From contig JACZKN010000584.1 in the NCBI GenBank assembly GCA_014859985.1, positions 1 through 30,498 on the forward strand: a DNA stretch of 30,498 nucleotides, in the 5' to 3' direction. The first letter of the stretch is position 1. Every line of letters begins with the position of its first letter. The translations under genes were made by a program, and so were the position numbers. Under the pieces are notes generated by a model. That model was not told where the DNA came from, did not search any database, and saw nothing but the letters and a program-made list of their open reading frames with translations. The DNA is from Candidatus Krumholzibacteriia bacterium. GTDB taxonomy: Bacteria; Krumholzibacteriota; Krumholzibacteriia; LZORAL124-64-63. Positions 1 to 7,870 of this stretch are shown piece after piece.

Positions 1-30
1 GAGGGCAGGTGCATTGCGCCTGCTTTTTTC
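1..30 (+). terminator. Rho-independent terminator of an upstream gene
   Basis: GCAGGTGC at 5-12 pairs with GCGCCTGC at 16-23 (eight pairs, one G.U) around a 3-nt loop, followed by six T at 24-29. This is a canonical intrinsic terminator for a rightward gene that ends before the window. Confidence 0.7.
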
Positions 31-698
31 TTTCCTATAAGACGCTGGGGCAAAGGGTTTTGGGCGGGTGGGGGTGCCAGGGCGCGCCTGTCTGAATCGT
101 TAGCGGTTAACAAAACGCCCGCCGGTTTTTGTCTGAACCAGTCTGAGTCTGCGTTTTTATGCGGCGCTCAGACCCGCAAGTTGACCACATGAAATGTGTA
201 TTCGTTGCGGCCCAACGCGTTGCCGAGGAGGTGTAGATACGAATTCCTACACTTCATTCCCCTAAATGATGTTCCGGTCGCTGACGAGGTCGAATAGGGG
301 TTGTGAATGTGAGGTTTGGGGCGTTCCGACGGGAGCGGCCGATACCGCGGCCCCGTAGCCCATGTGCGCTCGAAGTCGGAGTGCCCGGCGACCCACCGGC
401 AAGTTGATTGAAACCCAGGTCTTCGGATCTGGTACCATCTCCGAGGTAGGGATCAGCCAACGGCTGAAGTCTGTGTGGGCCTCGCTGCTCGGATGGGTGG
501 CGGGGCTTCTGCTTGAATCGGGGGCTGCCGCGCTCCACATTGCACCGTCGTCGACAAAGGTCGCGCGCGGCGCCCGTGCCCGTTTACCTTCCGGGATGCA
601 TGGTGTATCCTGTTGATCGCCACAGGGTGCCGCGCGCTTATGTGACAAATTAGCAACAGATTATGTAGCTGGCTTCGTCGCCCGAGGAGCACCTGCCC
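31..698. other. Gene-poor leader before the hsd operon
   Basis: Open frames exist on both strands over 254-648, but they overlap each other, lack recognisable domains and have no convincing ribosome site, so I call no gene. A near match to the element motif, CCTAAATGAT, lies at 261-270. The hsdM promoter should lie in the A+T-richer stretch about 610-680, but no clean -35/-10 pair was found. Confidence 0.5.
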
Positions 699-2156
699 GT
701 GTTTGAACAAGCCTTCAAGAACATCGACGACATCCTTTGGAAGGAAGCCGGCTGCACCACCGAGTTGGACTACACCGAGCAGACCTCGTGGCTCCTGTTC
801 CTGAAATACCTCGACGGGCTGGAGCAGGATCTTGCCGACGAAGCAGCGTTGGCAAGCCGGAAGTACACCTACATCCTCGATAAGCCCTATCGCTGGGAGA
901 CGTGGGCTGCCCCCAGGGGCAAGGACGGCAAGCTCGACCACAACAAGGCGCTGACCGGCGATGACCTGCGGGACTTCGTGAACCGCAAGCTGTTCCCGTA
1001 CCTGCACGGCTTCAAACAGAAGGCCAGCGGGCCTAACACAATTGAGTACAAGATCGGGGAGATTTTCGGAGAGATCACGAACAAGATCCAAAGCGGCTAC
1101 AACATGCGCGAGATAATCGACCACATCGATGAATTGCGTTTCCGCTCGCAGGCCGAGAAGCACGAGCTTTCGCACCTCTACGAAGCCAAGATCAAGAACA
1201 TGGGCAACGCCGGGCGCAATGGTGGCGAGTACTACACTCCGCGCCCCCTTATCCGGGCAATCGTGCAGGTGGTGGCGCCGAAGCTGGGGGAGACCGTTTA
1301 CGATGGCGCCGTTGGCTCCGCTGGCTTTTTGTGCGAGGCGTACGACTACCTGAAGCGCACTCACCCGAAGCGGACCACGGCCCAGGACCGGAAGCTCCAG
1401 GATCGGACATTCTACGGCAAAGAAAAGAAGTCGCTGGCCTATGTGATCGCCATCATGAACATGATCCTGCACGGCATCGAGGCGCCGAACATTATCCACA
1501 CGAACACGCTATCGGAAAACCTCGCCGACGTTCAGGACAAGGACCGCTACGACGTGATTCTGGCCAATCCACCGTTCGGCGGCAAGGAGCGCAAGGAGGT
1601 TCAGCAGAACTTCCCCATTCGCACGGGTGAGACCGCGTTCCTGTTCTTGCAGCACTTTATCAAGATGCTCAAGGCGGGCGGACGGGCTGGTGTTGTCATC
1701 AAGAACACGTTCCTGTCCAATACGGACAACGCGTCAGTCGGCCTGCGCAAGCTTCTGCTGGAAAGTTGCAATCTACATACGGTGCTCGACTGCCCCGGCG
1801 GTACGTTCCAGGGCGCCGGTGTGAAAACGGTGGTGCTGTTCTTTGAGAAGGGTGCGCCGACGCGCAAGGTTTGGTACTACCAGCTCGACCCGGGCCGGAA
1901 CCTGGGAAAGACCAATCCGCTCAACGACGCGGACCTCGCCGAGTTCGTCGAGCTGCAGACGAGCAAGGCCGACTCGCCCCAAAGCTGGAGCCTGGACGTG
2001 GCGGCCGTCGACCCGATTACCTTCGACCTCTCCGTGAAGAACCCCAACGGCGGCAAGGAAATCGCGCACCGCGGCCCGCGGGAAATCATGGACGAGATCG
2101 CCGCGCTGGACGCCGAGAGCGCAGAAGTGCTGGGCAACATCAAGGCGCTGCTATGA
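699..2156 (+). CDS. hsdM: Type I restriction-modification DNA methylase subunit (HsdM)
   Basis: The 485-aa protein is the methyltransferase subunit of a type I R-M complex; with HsdS it transfers methyl from S-adenosylmethionine to adenine in a bipartite site. An N-terminal helical HsdM domain (about 5-150) is followed by the GEYYTPR signature (176-182), a SAM-binding loop at 202-210 and the catalytic NPPF motif at 290-293. The SAM loop reads DGAVGSAGF where most relatives have DPACGTGGF, but the glycines that matter are kept. The GTG start at 699 is chosen because GAGGAG lies nine bases upstream. Its stop overlaps the start of hsdS (ATGA), so the genes are translationally coupled. Length is normal for the family. 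Confidence 0.93.
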   Translation: MFEQAFKNIDDILWKEAGCTTELDYTEQTSWLLFLKYLDGLEQDLADEAALASRKYTYILDKPYRWETWAAPRGKDGKLDHNKALTGDDLRDFVNRKLFPYLHGFKQKASGPNTIEYKIGEIFGEITNKIQSGYNMREIIDHIDELRFRSQAEKHELSHLYEAKIKNMGNAGRNGGEYYTPRPLIRAIVQVVAPKLGETVYDGAVGSAGFLCEAYDYLKRTHPKRTTAQDRKLQDRTFYGKEKKSLAYVIAIMNMILHGIEAPNIIHTNTLSENLADVQDKDRYDVILANPPFGGKERKEVQQNFPIRTGETAFLFLQHFIKMLKAGGRAGVVIKNTFLSNTDNASVGLRKLLLESCNLHTVLDCPGGTFQGAGVKTVVLFFEKGAPTRKVWYYQLDPGRNLGKTNPLNDADLAEFVELQTSKADSPQSWSLDVAAVDPITFDLSVKNPNGGKEIAHRGPREIMDEIAALDAESAEVLGNIKALL

Positions 2157-3550
2157 AGACGGGGTGGCAGAACAAGCGACTCGATGAAGTGTGTCACTTC
2201 ACGAATGGCCTGTGGAAAGGCAAAAAGCCGCCATTCCTCACCGTCGGGGTCATTCGGAACACGAACTTCACGAAGAATGGAACGCTGAATGACTCGGACA
2301 TCGCCTACATCGAGGTTGAGGCAAAGAAGTTCGAGAAACGCCGCCTGCAGTTCGGGGACATCATCCTTGAAAAGTCTGGTGGCGGGCCGAAGCAGCCTGT
2401 TGGAAGAGTTGTGCTATTTGACAAGGAGGACGGCGACTTCTCGTTCAGCAACTTCACCGCCGCTCTCAGGGTCAAGGACGCCGACGAGTTGGATTTTCGA
2501 TATCTGCACAAGTGTCTGTTTTGGATTTACCAATCCGGTGTCACAGAAGGGATGCAGAGCCACTCGACAGGGATACGGAATCTCGATGGCGATGCCTACA
2601 AGGCGATTGAAGTTAGATTCCCCCCCCTCCCCGAACAGCGGCGGATTGTGGGGATTCTGGACGAAGCGTTTGCCGGGCTGGCCACCGCCCAGGCGAACGC
2701 CGAAAAGAACCTCCAAAACGCCCGCGCCCTCTTCGAAAGCCACCTCCGCTCTGTCTTCTCTCAACGCGGCCCGGGGCGGGTGGAGGCAGAGAAGGGAAAA
2801 CCTATTCTTGAAGAAAGGCAGCGACCGGCTGACAACGCCCAAATGGCTCGACTGCATGCTGGTTTCGTCACTCGGACAGGTGGCCGCGTCGCGACTACTC
2901 GCCACATCCCCGGTCCGTTGTCGCTCTCGGTGGGAATGCCGAATGTCCCGCCGAAGAAAGGCTGGCGGTGGTCCGCGCTGTCGGATTTGGCGCGACTTGA
3001 ATCTGGCCATACTCCTAGTAGGAGACATCCTGAATACTGGGGCGGCCCAATTCCTTGGATCGGTATTCAGGACGCTCGATGTCACCACGGGCGCGAGATT
3101 GAGAACACCGCTCAAACGATCAACGAACTTGGGACTGCGAACTCGTCCGCAAGAGTGCTCCCGGCACATACCGTGTGTCTCTCTCGAACCGCGTCGGTCG
3201 GTTATGTGGTTGTGATGGGATGCCCGATGGCGACAAGCCAAGATTTTGTGAACTGGGTGTGCTCCGACAATTTAATCCCGAACTTCTTGAAGTACGTTTT
3301 CCTCGCAGAAGGCCGCGATGGGCTTCTGCGCTACGCCAGTGGGAGCGTTCATCAGACTATCTATTATCCGGAAGCGAAGGCATTCCACATCTGCCACCCA
3401 ACCCCGGATCAACAACGGAAAATTGTGGAGCAATGCGACGTTCTCGCCACCGAAACCCAACGCCTCGCGCGGCTCTACGATCATAAGCAGACAGCGCTGG
3501 CGGCGCTGAAGAGTTCGCTGCTGCATCAGGCATTTACGGGGGCCTTATGA
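2153..3550 (+). CDS. hsdS: Type I restriction-modification specificity subunit (HsdS)
   Basis: The 465-aa specificity subunit chooses the DNA site for the HsdM/HsdR complex. It shows the usual two-fold layout: a first target-recognition domain (about 1-160), a conserved helical spacer around PPLPEQRRIVGILDEAF (about 160-205), a second target-recognition domain opening with a W-x-W-SALSDLARLESGHTP stretch (about 260-290), and a C-terminal helix ending HQAFTGAL. The linker between the halves (about 205-255) is Arg/Pro-rich and poorly matches the family, so a local compensating frameshift cannot be excluded. ATG at 2153 overlaps the hsdM stop, and the stop overlaps the hsdR start, giving a tight M-S-R operon. 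The recognised site cannot be read from the protein. Confidence 0.9.
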   Translation: MKTGWQNKRLDEVCHFTNGLWKGKKPPFLTVGVIRNTNFTKNGTLNDSDIAYIEVEAKKFEKRRLQFGDIILEKSGGGPKQPVGRVVLFDKEDGDFSFSNFTAALRVKDADELDFRYLHKCLFWIYQSGVTEGMQSHSTGIRNLDGDAYKAIEVRFPPLPEQRRIVGILDEAFAGLATAQANAEKNLQNARALFESHLRSVFSQRGPGRVEAEKGKPILEERQRPADNAQMARLHAGFVTRTGGRVATTRHIPGPLSLSVGMPNVPPKKGWRWSALSDLARLESGHTPSRRHPEYWGGPIPWIGIQDARCHHGREIENTAQTINELGTANSSARVLPAHTVCLSRTASVGYVVVMGCPMATSQDFVNWVCSDNLIPNFLKYVFLAEGRDGLLRYASGSVHQTIYYPEAKAFHICHPTPDQQRKIVEQCDVLATETQRLARLYDHKQTALAALKSSLLHQAFTGAL

Positions 3551-5868
3551 ACGAAGCCGAAACCAGAGCCGAGCACATCGACCCCGCACTGAAGGCGGCC
3601 GGATGGGGCGTTGTCGAGGGCAGCAAGGTCTTGCGCGAATATTCGATCACTCTCGGCCGTATCGAAGGCCATGGTCGGCGTGGCAAGCCCCTCACGGCCG
3701 ACTACGTGCTCGTGTACCGAACCCACAAATTGGCCGTCATTGAGGCCAAGGCCTGGGACAAACCCCTGACCGAGGGCGTGGGCCAGGCCAAAGACTACGC
3801 GGGGAAGATGGCCGTCCGGTTTGCCTACGCCTCCAACGGCCAGGGCTTGTACGGCATCGACATGGAGACCGGCAAGGAAGGCGAGGTCGCGACCTATCCG
3901 ACTCCTGACGAGTTGTGGGCAGCCACCTTTGCGCAAGCCAACGCCTGGCGCGACCGCTTCGCCGCCATCCCCTTCGAGGACAAGGGCGGATCGCATCCCA
4001 GTCGCTACTACCAGGACATCGCCGTGGAGCGCGTCCTGGACGCCATCGCAGACGGCCGCCGACGCGCCCTGCTGACGCTGGCCACTGGGACCGGCAAGAC
4101 CTTCATCGCCTTCCAGATCGCCTGGAAACTGTTCCACAGCCGCTGGAACCTGAGCGGAGAGCCGTCACGCCGACCGCGGGTCCTCTTTCTGGCCGACCGC
4201 AACATTCTCGCCAATCAGGCCTATAACGCGTTCTCGGCATTCCGGGAAGATGCGCTTGTACGCATCGACCCGAGCGATATCCGCAAGAAGGGGAAGGTGC
4301 CGAAGAACGGGAGCCTGTTCTTTACAATCTTCCAGACCTTCATGAGCGGTCCACCTAAGGACGGCCAGCCGTCGCCCTACTTCGGGGAATACCCGCCGGA
4401 CTTCTTTGACTTCATCGTCATCGACGAGTGCCACCGGGGCGGCGCCCAGGACGAGAGCAACTGGCGCGGCATCATGGAGTACTTCGCACCAGCCGTGCAG
4501 CTGGGGCTCACAGCCACGCCTAAGCGAAACGACAACGTGGACACGTACAAATACTTCGGGGAGCCCGTGTATATCTACTCCCTGAAGGACGGCATCAATG
4601 ACGGATTCTTGACGCCTTTCAAGGTGAAACAGATTTCCACGACACTCGACGAATATGTGTACACGCCCGACGACCAGTTGATTGAAGGGGTGATAGAGGA
4701 AGGCAAGCGCTACACGGAAACCGACTTCAACAAGATCATCGAGATCAAGGCGAGAGAAGCGCGGCGCGTGAAGATTTTCATGGACCAGGTCGATCAGACA
4801 GAAAAAACCCTTGTATTCTGTGCCACACAGGACCACGCGCTGGCCGTGCGCGATCTCATTAATCAAATGAAGACGGGCACTGACCCCAACTACTGCCAGC
4901 GGGTGACGGCCAACGACGGGGAACTCGGCGACCAACACCTGCGCGCGTTCCAGGACAACGAAAAGACCATCCCGACAGTTCTGACTACATCCCAGAAGCT
5001 GTCCACCGGCGTAGACGCCCGCAACATCCGCAACATCGTCCTGATGCGACCGGTCAACTCGATGATCGAGTTCAAGCAGATCATCGGCCGCGGCACGCGG
5101 CTCTACGACGGCAAGTACTATTTCACCATCTACGACTTCGTCAAAGCACACCATCATTTCAACGACCCGGAGTGGGACGGTGAGCCCCTGGAGCCTGAGG
5201 AGCACGATCCACGGCCGCCCATGCCCGAGCCGCCAGAGCCGCCCGGTCCGCGTCCAGGGCCCCCCGTCCGTCGGGAGAAGGTTAAGGTCAGACTAGCAGA
5301 CGGCAAGGAGCGGAATATCCAGCACATGATGTGCACGACCTTTTGGCATCCCGACGGCACGCCAATGTCTGCGAAGCAGTTCATGGAGACGCTGTTCGGA
5401 AGACTGCCCGAGTTCTTCAAGGACGAGGCCGAACTACGGGCCATTTGGAGCGCGCCGGAAACTCGCAAAAAGCTCTTGCAGGGACTTGCGGAGAATGGCT
5501 TTGGAGCCGACCAGCTGGCCGAAATGCAGCAGGTCATCGATGCCGAGAAGAGTGACCTGTTCGATGTGCTGGCTCATGTGGCGTACGCCCTGCCGCCGAT
5601 CACACGGGAGGAACGGGCAGCCCAGGCCAAGGTCGTGATCAGTACGCGCTTCAGCAGCAAGCAGCAGGTATTTTTGGACTTCGTGCTGTCGCACTACGTG
5701 CGCGTCGGGGTGGAAGAGCTTGACCAGGACAAACTGACGCCGTTGCTGCGCCTGAAGTACCATAACTCCATTGCGGATGCATTGGCTGATCTTGGTCGGG
5801 CAGAGGACATCGGGCGCGTGTTTTCGGGGTTCCAGAAGTACCTATACGAGCGCCAAGTCGTCGCTTGA
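3547..5868 (+). CDS. hsdR: Type I restriction endonuclease subunit (HsdR)
   Basis: The 773-aa motor and nuclease subunit translocates and cuts unmodified DNA. The N-terminal nuclease domain keeps D52, E66-x-K68 and a Q80-x3-Y84 motif. The SF2 helicase core follows: Walker A ATGTGKT (179-185), DECH box (293-296), TATPKR (about 322-327), and a late IIGRGTRLYDGKYY motif VI. A proline-rich linker (about 555-580) leads into the C-terminal EcoEI-type domain. All catalytic residues seem intact, so the enzyme is predicted active. It starts in a 4-bp overlap with hsdS. The structured region downstream (5925-5970) probably ends the transcript. Confidence 0.94.
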   Translation: MNEAETRAEHIDPALKAAGWGVVEGSKVLREYSITLGRIEGHGRRGKPLTADYVLVYRTHKLAVIEAKAWDKPLTEGVGQAKDYAGKMAVRFAYASNGQGLYGIDMETGKEGEVATYPTPDELWAATFAQANAWRDRFAAIPFEDKGGSHPSRYYQDIAVERVLDAIADGRRRALLTLATGTGKTFIAFQIAWKLFHSRWNLSGEPSRRPRVLFLADRNILANQAYNAFSAFREDALVRIDPSDIRKKGKVPKNGSLFFTIFQTFMSGPPKDGQPSPYFGEYPPDFFDFIVIDECHRGGAQDESNWRGIMEYFAPAVQLGLTATPKRNDNVDTYKYFGEPVYIYSLKDGINDGFLTPFKVKQISTTLDEYVYTPDDQLIEGVIEEGKRYTETDFNKIIEIKAREARRVKIFMDQVDQTEKTLVFCATQDHALAVRDLINQMKTGTDPNYCQRVTANDGELGDQHLRAFQDNEKTIPTVLTTSQKLSTGVDARNIRNIVLMRPVNSMIEFKQIIGRGTRLYDGKYYFTIYDFVKAHHHFNDPEWDGEPLEPEEHDPRPPMPEPPEPPGPRPGPPVRREKVKVRLADGKERNIQHMMCTTFWHPDGTPMSAKQFMETLFGRLPEFFKDEAELRAIWSAPETRKKLLQGLAENGFGADQLAEMQQVIDAEKSDLFDVLAHVAYALPPITREERAAQAKVVISTRFSSKQQVFLDFVLSHYVRVGVEELDQDKLTPLLRLKYHNSIADALADLGRAEDIGRVFSGFQKYLYERQVVA

Positions 5869-5924
5869 TGGTCGAGTACCCGCATTGCCGGCCGGCGCGG
5901 TGCTACTGCAATTGAGCTGTCCCT

Positions 5925-5970
5925 CCTCAAAACCCCATCCCGCGGCAGATCCTGACCGCGATGGGTGAGG
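5925..5970 (+). terminator. Strong hairpin after hsdR
   Basis: CCTCA (5925-5929), CCCAT (5934-5938) and CGCGG (5941-5945) pair with CCGCG (5956-5960), ATGGG (5961-5965) and TGAGG (5966-5970), giving 15 pairs with internal bulges. There is no T tract, so it may be a weak or Rho-assisted terminator, or a leader structure for the next gene. Confidence 0.4.
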
Positions 5971-5971
5971 A

Positions 5972-6000
5972 TTGTAAAGAACGCCGCGCGGGGATAAGAT
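5972..6000 (+). promoter_or_regulatory. Sigma-70-like promoter of the histone-like gene
   Basis: TTGTAA at 5972-5977 and TAAGAT at 5995-6000 are separated by 17 bp, good matches to TTGACA/TATAAT. The start codon at 6047 follows with AAGGAGG just upstream. Confidence 0.55.
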
Positions 6001-6046
6001 CAGCATGTTAGGTGCGAGACCGGCTCCTAACCCGCAAGGAGGCCCC

Positions 6047-6598
6047 ATGGCAAAGCGTACAAAGTCCACCCCCGCCGACTTCACCGTGACCGAACTCAAA
6101 GCCATGCTCGCCGCGAAAACGCGGATAGACGACCTCGAATCCCAGCGGGCCGCGCTGCAGAAGGATCTCGCGCGCGTTGAGAAGGAGCTGGCTGTGCTGC
6201 TGCGCGGCGCGGTCGCTGGGACATCTAATAGGAAGAAGGCTGGCAGGAAGAAAGCGGCCAAGAAGGCTCCTAAACGACCGGCCAAAAAGACCGCCGCAAA
6301 GGCCGCCCCCAAGCGCGGCCGGCCCAAGAAGGCAGCTGGGGCCAAGGGTAGGGCCAAGAAGGCCGGGGCGGCCGCCACGAAGCGCGGTACAACCAAGCCC
6401 GCACCCACCATCGAATCCGTCGTCGTCGACGTGATCAAGGCCAACGGCGGGGAGATGTCGTTCAAGGACATCTACGCCACAATCCAGAAGAAGAAGCTGG
6501 TCAAGACCAAGGCAACCAATTTTGACAACGTCCTCCGGCGGACTATTTCGACTAGTGGGAAGATCAAGAGGGCGGGGCGGGGCGTCTACAGGGTTTAG
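6047..6598 (+). CDS. Lys/Ala-rich histone-like DNA-binding protein with winged-helix-like C-terminus
   Basis: The 183-aa protein has three parts. Residues about 8-50 form a coiled-coil-like helix (ELKAMLAAKTRIDDLESQ). Residues about 60-115 are a basic tail of AAKKA/PKRPAKK repeats with an AT-hook-like KRGRPKK. Residues about 122-183 form a compact domain ending in RRTISTSGKIKRAGRGVYRV that resembles HARE-HTH-type winged helices. It probably binds DNA non-specifically or regulates chromosome structure; the exact role is unknown. ATG at 6047 is preferred over an upstream ATG at 6005 because AAGGAGG sits correctly before it and a promoter lies at 5972-6000. The 3' end of this gene recurs twice downstream (7135-7197 and 7652-7735). 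An exact element motif CCTAAACGAC occurs at 6269-6278, possibly by chance. Confidence 0.75.
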   Translation: MAKRTKSTPADFTVTELKAMLAAKTRIDDLESQRAALQKDLARVEKELAVLLRGAVAGTSNRKKAGRKKAAKKAPKRPAKKTAAKAAPKRGRPKKAAGAKGRAKKAGAAATKRGTTKPAPTIESVVVDVIKANGGEMSFKDIYATIQKKKLVKTKATNFDNVLRRTISTSGKIKRAGRGVYRV

Positions 6599-6669
6599 GT
6601 TTTGCACGCCTCTATACCGGATAGTGGGTTCCGCCGACTCAGGGTAATCAAACCATGCGGGAGTACAAC

Positions 6670-7080
6670 ATGCGATTTAGTTTAGTGGCCATGCTAGTGC
6701 TACTGCTACCGTCATTTGGGTTTGCCATCAGTCTTGACCTCGACAACCCGAACGGCATTGCTGCACTTTACTCCGTAAGTAGCGCCGTTGACGAGGGCCA
6801 AACATTTGTCGTTTGTTCCGACGGAACTGGATACCACCTTGAGATCCAGGAGACGGCCTCTTGGCTGCCGTTTACTGCATCGCCCGTCCCGTTGTCGGAA
6901 GTGATGGACTGGACACCATGGATGCTCTATACGACAGACGGCCGGTGGTACGCTCGGAGCGGTGTTAGTCAACCGTGGGAGCAGTTTGGCGTAGATATCC
7001 AGATAGCACCGCCGCCCTGCTATTCACCTGTAGGGGCAAGCACGGAGAGCGCGGGATCGCTTAAAGCGAAGTTTAGATAG
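6670..7080 (+). CDS. Small secreted hypothetical protein
   Basis: The 136-aa protein begins with a clear signal peptide: MRFSL, then a hydrophobic VAMLVLLLPSFGFA core, with likely cleavage after FAIS or FA. The mature part is rich in aromatic residues (WLPF, WTPWMLYTTDGRWYAR, PWEQFG) and Pro, with two Cys, and no family is recognised. ATG at 6670 is chosen over 6655 because GGGAG lies six bases upstream. It lies between the first and second copies of the histone-gene 3' end, so it is a cargo gene of that repeat array. Probably periplasmic or extracellular; function unknown. Confidence 0.6.
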   Translation: MRFSLVAMLVLLLPSFGFAISLDLDNPNGIAALYSVSSAVDEGQTFVVCSDGTGYHLEIQETASWLPFTASPVPLSEVMDWTPWMLYTTDGRWYARSGVSQPWEQFGVDIQIAPPPCYSPVGASTESAGSLKAKFR

Positions 7081-7134
7081 AGCCCGCATCAGAAGACGAT
7101 TGTCGGCAGGGGCTCGTACGCCGGCTCCAGGCAG

Positions 7135-7197
7135 CGGCGGACGATCTCTACTAGTGGGAAGATCAAGAGGGTGGGGCGGGGGGTGTACAGGGCTTAG
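7135..7197 (+). pseudogene. 3' end fragment of a histone-like gene (copy B)
   Basis: Twenty codons plus a TAG stop match the last residues of the protein encoded at 6047-6598 with seven base differences in 63. No 5' part of the gene is present: the preceding 50 bases are unrelated. Confidence 0.65.
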
Positions 7198-7247
7198 TCG
7201 CGGCATCCGAACGTCCGAATCTATGGTGGAAGGTAGGCCGAAGCGCG

Positions 7248-7649
7248 ATGGCTGTCGACGAATCGCTCTGGCGTGAGTATCGCGCCACTCACGCATGCTC
7301 GAAGTGTGGTGCCAAAGAGTGGTACACGGAAGACGGCAAAGAGAGCTACTTCTGCGGACCGTGTGAACGAGCAACTTGGGTGGAGCGGTTTCGGCTCCGA
7401 AAGAACCTGCCAGGTGAATTGGGGATGTGGCTCACGTACATTTGGATCGGGTGTGTGTCCGTAGCTTATGTCTTCTTCAAGATCATGACGAAAGTCCTTC
7501 ACTTGGGAGAGGCGGCGGCCGCGCTTCTGATAGGTGCTGGCACTGTGGTAGTCATTCAAGTTGCCGTCGTCCGGATTGTCGCACGCTTCAGATGGCGGGA
7601 AGAGCAGAATAGGAGATATGGCTTTGGCGGCTGGCGGGAGATAAAGTAG
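7248..7649 (+). CDS. Zinc-ribbon membrane protein, hypothetical
   Basis: The 133-aa protein has an N-terminal zinc-ribbon-like pair, CSKC (17-20) and CGPC about 20 residues later, on the cytoplasmic side. Two hydrophobic helices follow (about 62-82 WLTYIWIGCVSVAYVFFKI, and about 89-112 AAALLIGAGTVVVIQVAVVRIV), and it ends with a basic tail. No enzyme motif is visible. It lies between copies B and C of the histone-gene 3' end. The role is unknown; a membrane sensor or effector is one possibility but is not shown. Confidence 0.6.
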   Translation: MAVDESLWREYRATHACSKCGAKEWYTEDGKESYFCGPCERATWVERFRLRKNLPGELGMWLTYIWIGCVSVAYVFFKIMTKVLHLGEAAAALLIGAGTVVVIQVAVVRIVARFRWREEQNRRYGFGGWREIK

Positions 7650-7651
7650 GG

Positions 7652-7735
7652 GTCAAGTCGAGGGCCAATGACATCGCCAATGTCCTGCGGCGGACGATCT
7701 CGACTAGTGGGAAGATCAAGAGGGCGGGCGGTGGG
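7652..7735 (+). pseudogene. 3' end fragment of a histone-like gene (copy C)
   Basis: The frame starting at 7652 reads VKSRANDIANVLRRTISTSG and matches about 28 codons near the end of the gene at 6047-6598, then diverges after AGGGVSR without the stop. Confidence 0.6.
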
Positions 7736-7788
7736 GTGTCGCGCTTGATATCCAGGGGCCCGTACCGGCGGTCAGGGGCGGGCGCGGC

Positions 7789-7870
7789 GCTTTGAGGTCT
7801 TCAGTCTGCCGCGGGATTGCGGGCGCGACGCTTTGAGGTCTTCAGTCTGCCACGGGATTGCGGGCGCGAC
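7789..7870. repeat. 41-bp tandem duplication at the end of the HEPN gene
   Basis: Units 7789-7829 and 7830-7870 are identical except one G/A difference. Because 41 is not a multiple of three, the duplication shifts the reading frame of the leftward gene and sets its present C-terminus and stop. Confidence 0.85.

Larger units (their letters stand above)
6551..7724 (+). repeat. Three direct repeats of the histone-like gene's 3' end bracketing two cargo genes
   Basis: A 22-bp identical core beginning ACTAGTGGGAAGATCAAG occurs at 6551-6572 (inside the intact gene), 7150-7171 and 7703-7724. Copy B (7135-7197) encodes RRTISTSGKIKRVGRGVYRA and keeps a stop. Copy C (about 7652-7735) starts further upstream in the gene (VKSRANDIANVLRRTISTSG) but loses the stop. 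Each interval of roughly 550-600 bp contains exactly one small gene. The copies differ from the intact gene largely at synonymous sites, so they may be remnants of diverged paralogues, or attachment-like repeats. Confidence 0.7.

Noticed and set aside
262..648. Overlapping open frames on both strands before hsdM
   Set aside because: Mutually overlapping, no domain, no ribosome site; typical of stop-poor G+C-rich DNA.
4515..4524. CCTAAGCGAA resembling the motif in hsdR
   Set aside because: Falls in the TATPKR helicase motif, where the protein sequence explains it.
6269..6278. Exact CCTAAACGAC outside the element
   Set aside because: A single copy in a Lys/Arg-coding stretch (Pro-Lys-Arg) of the histone-like gene; could be chance, so not counted with the element copies.
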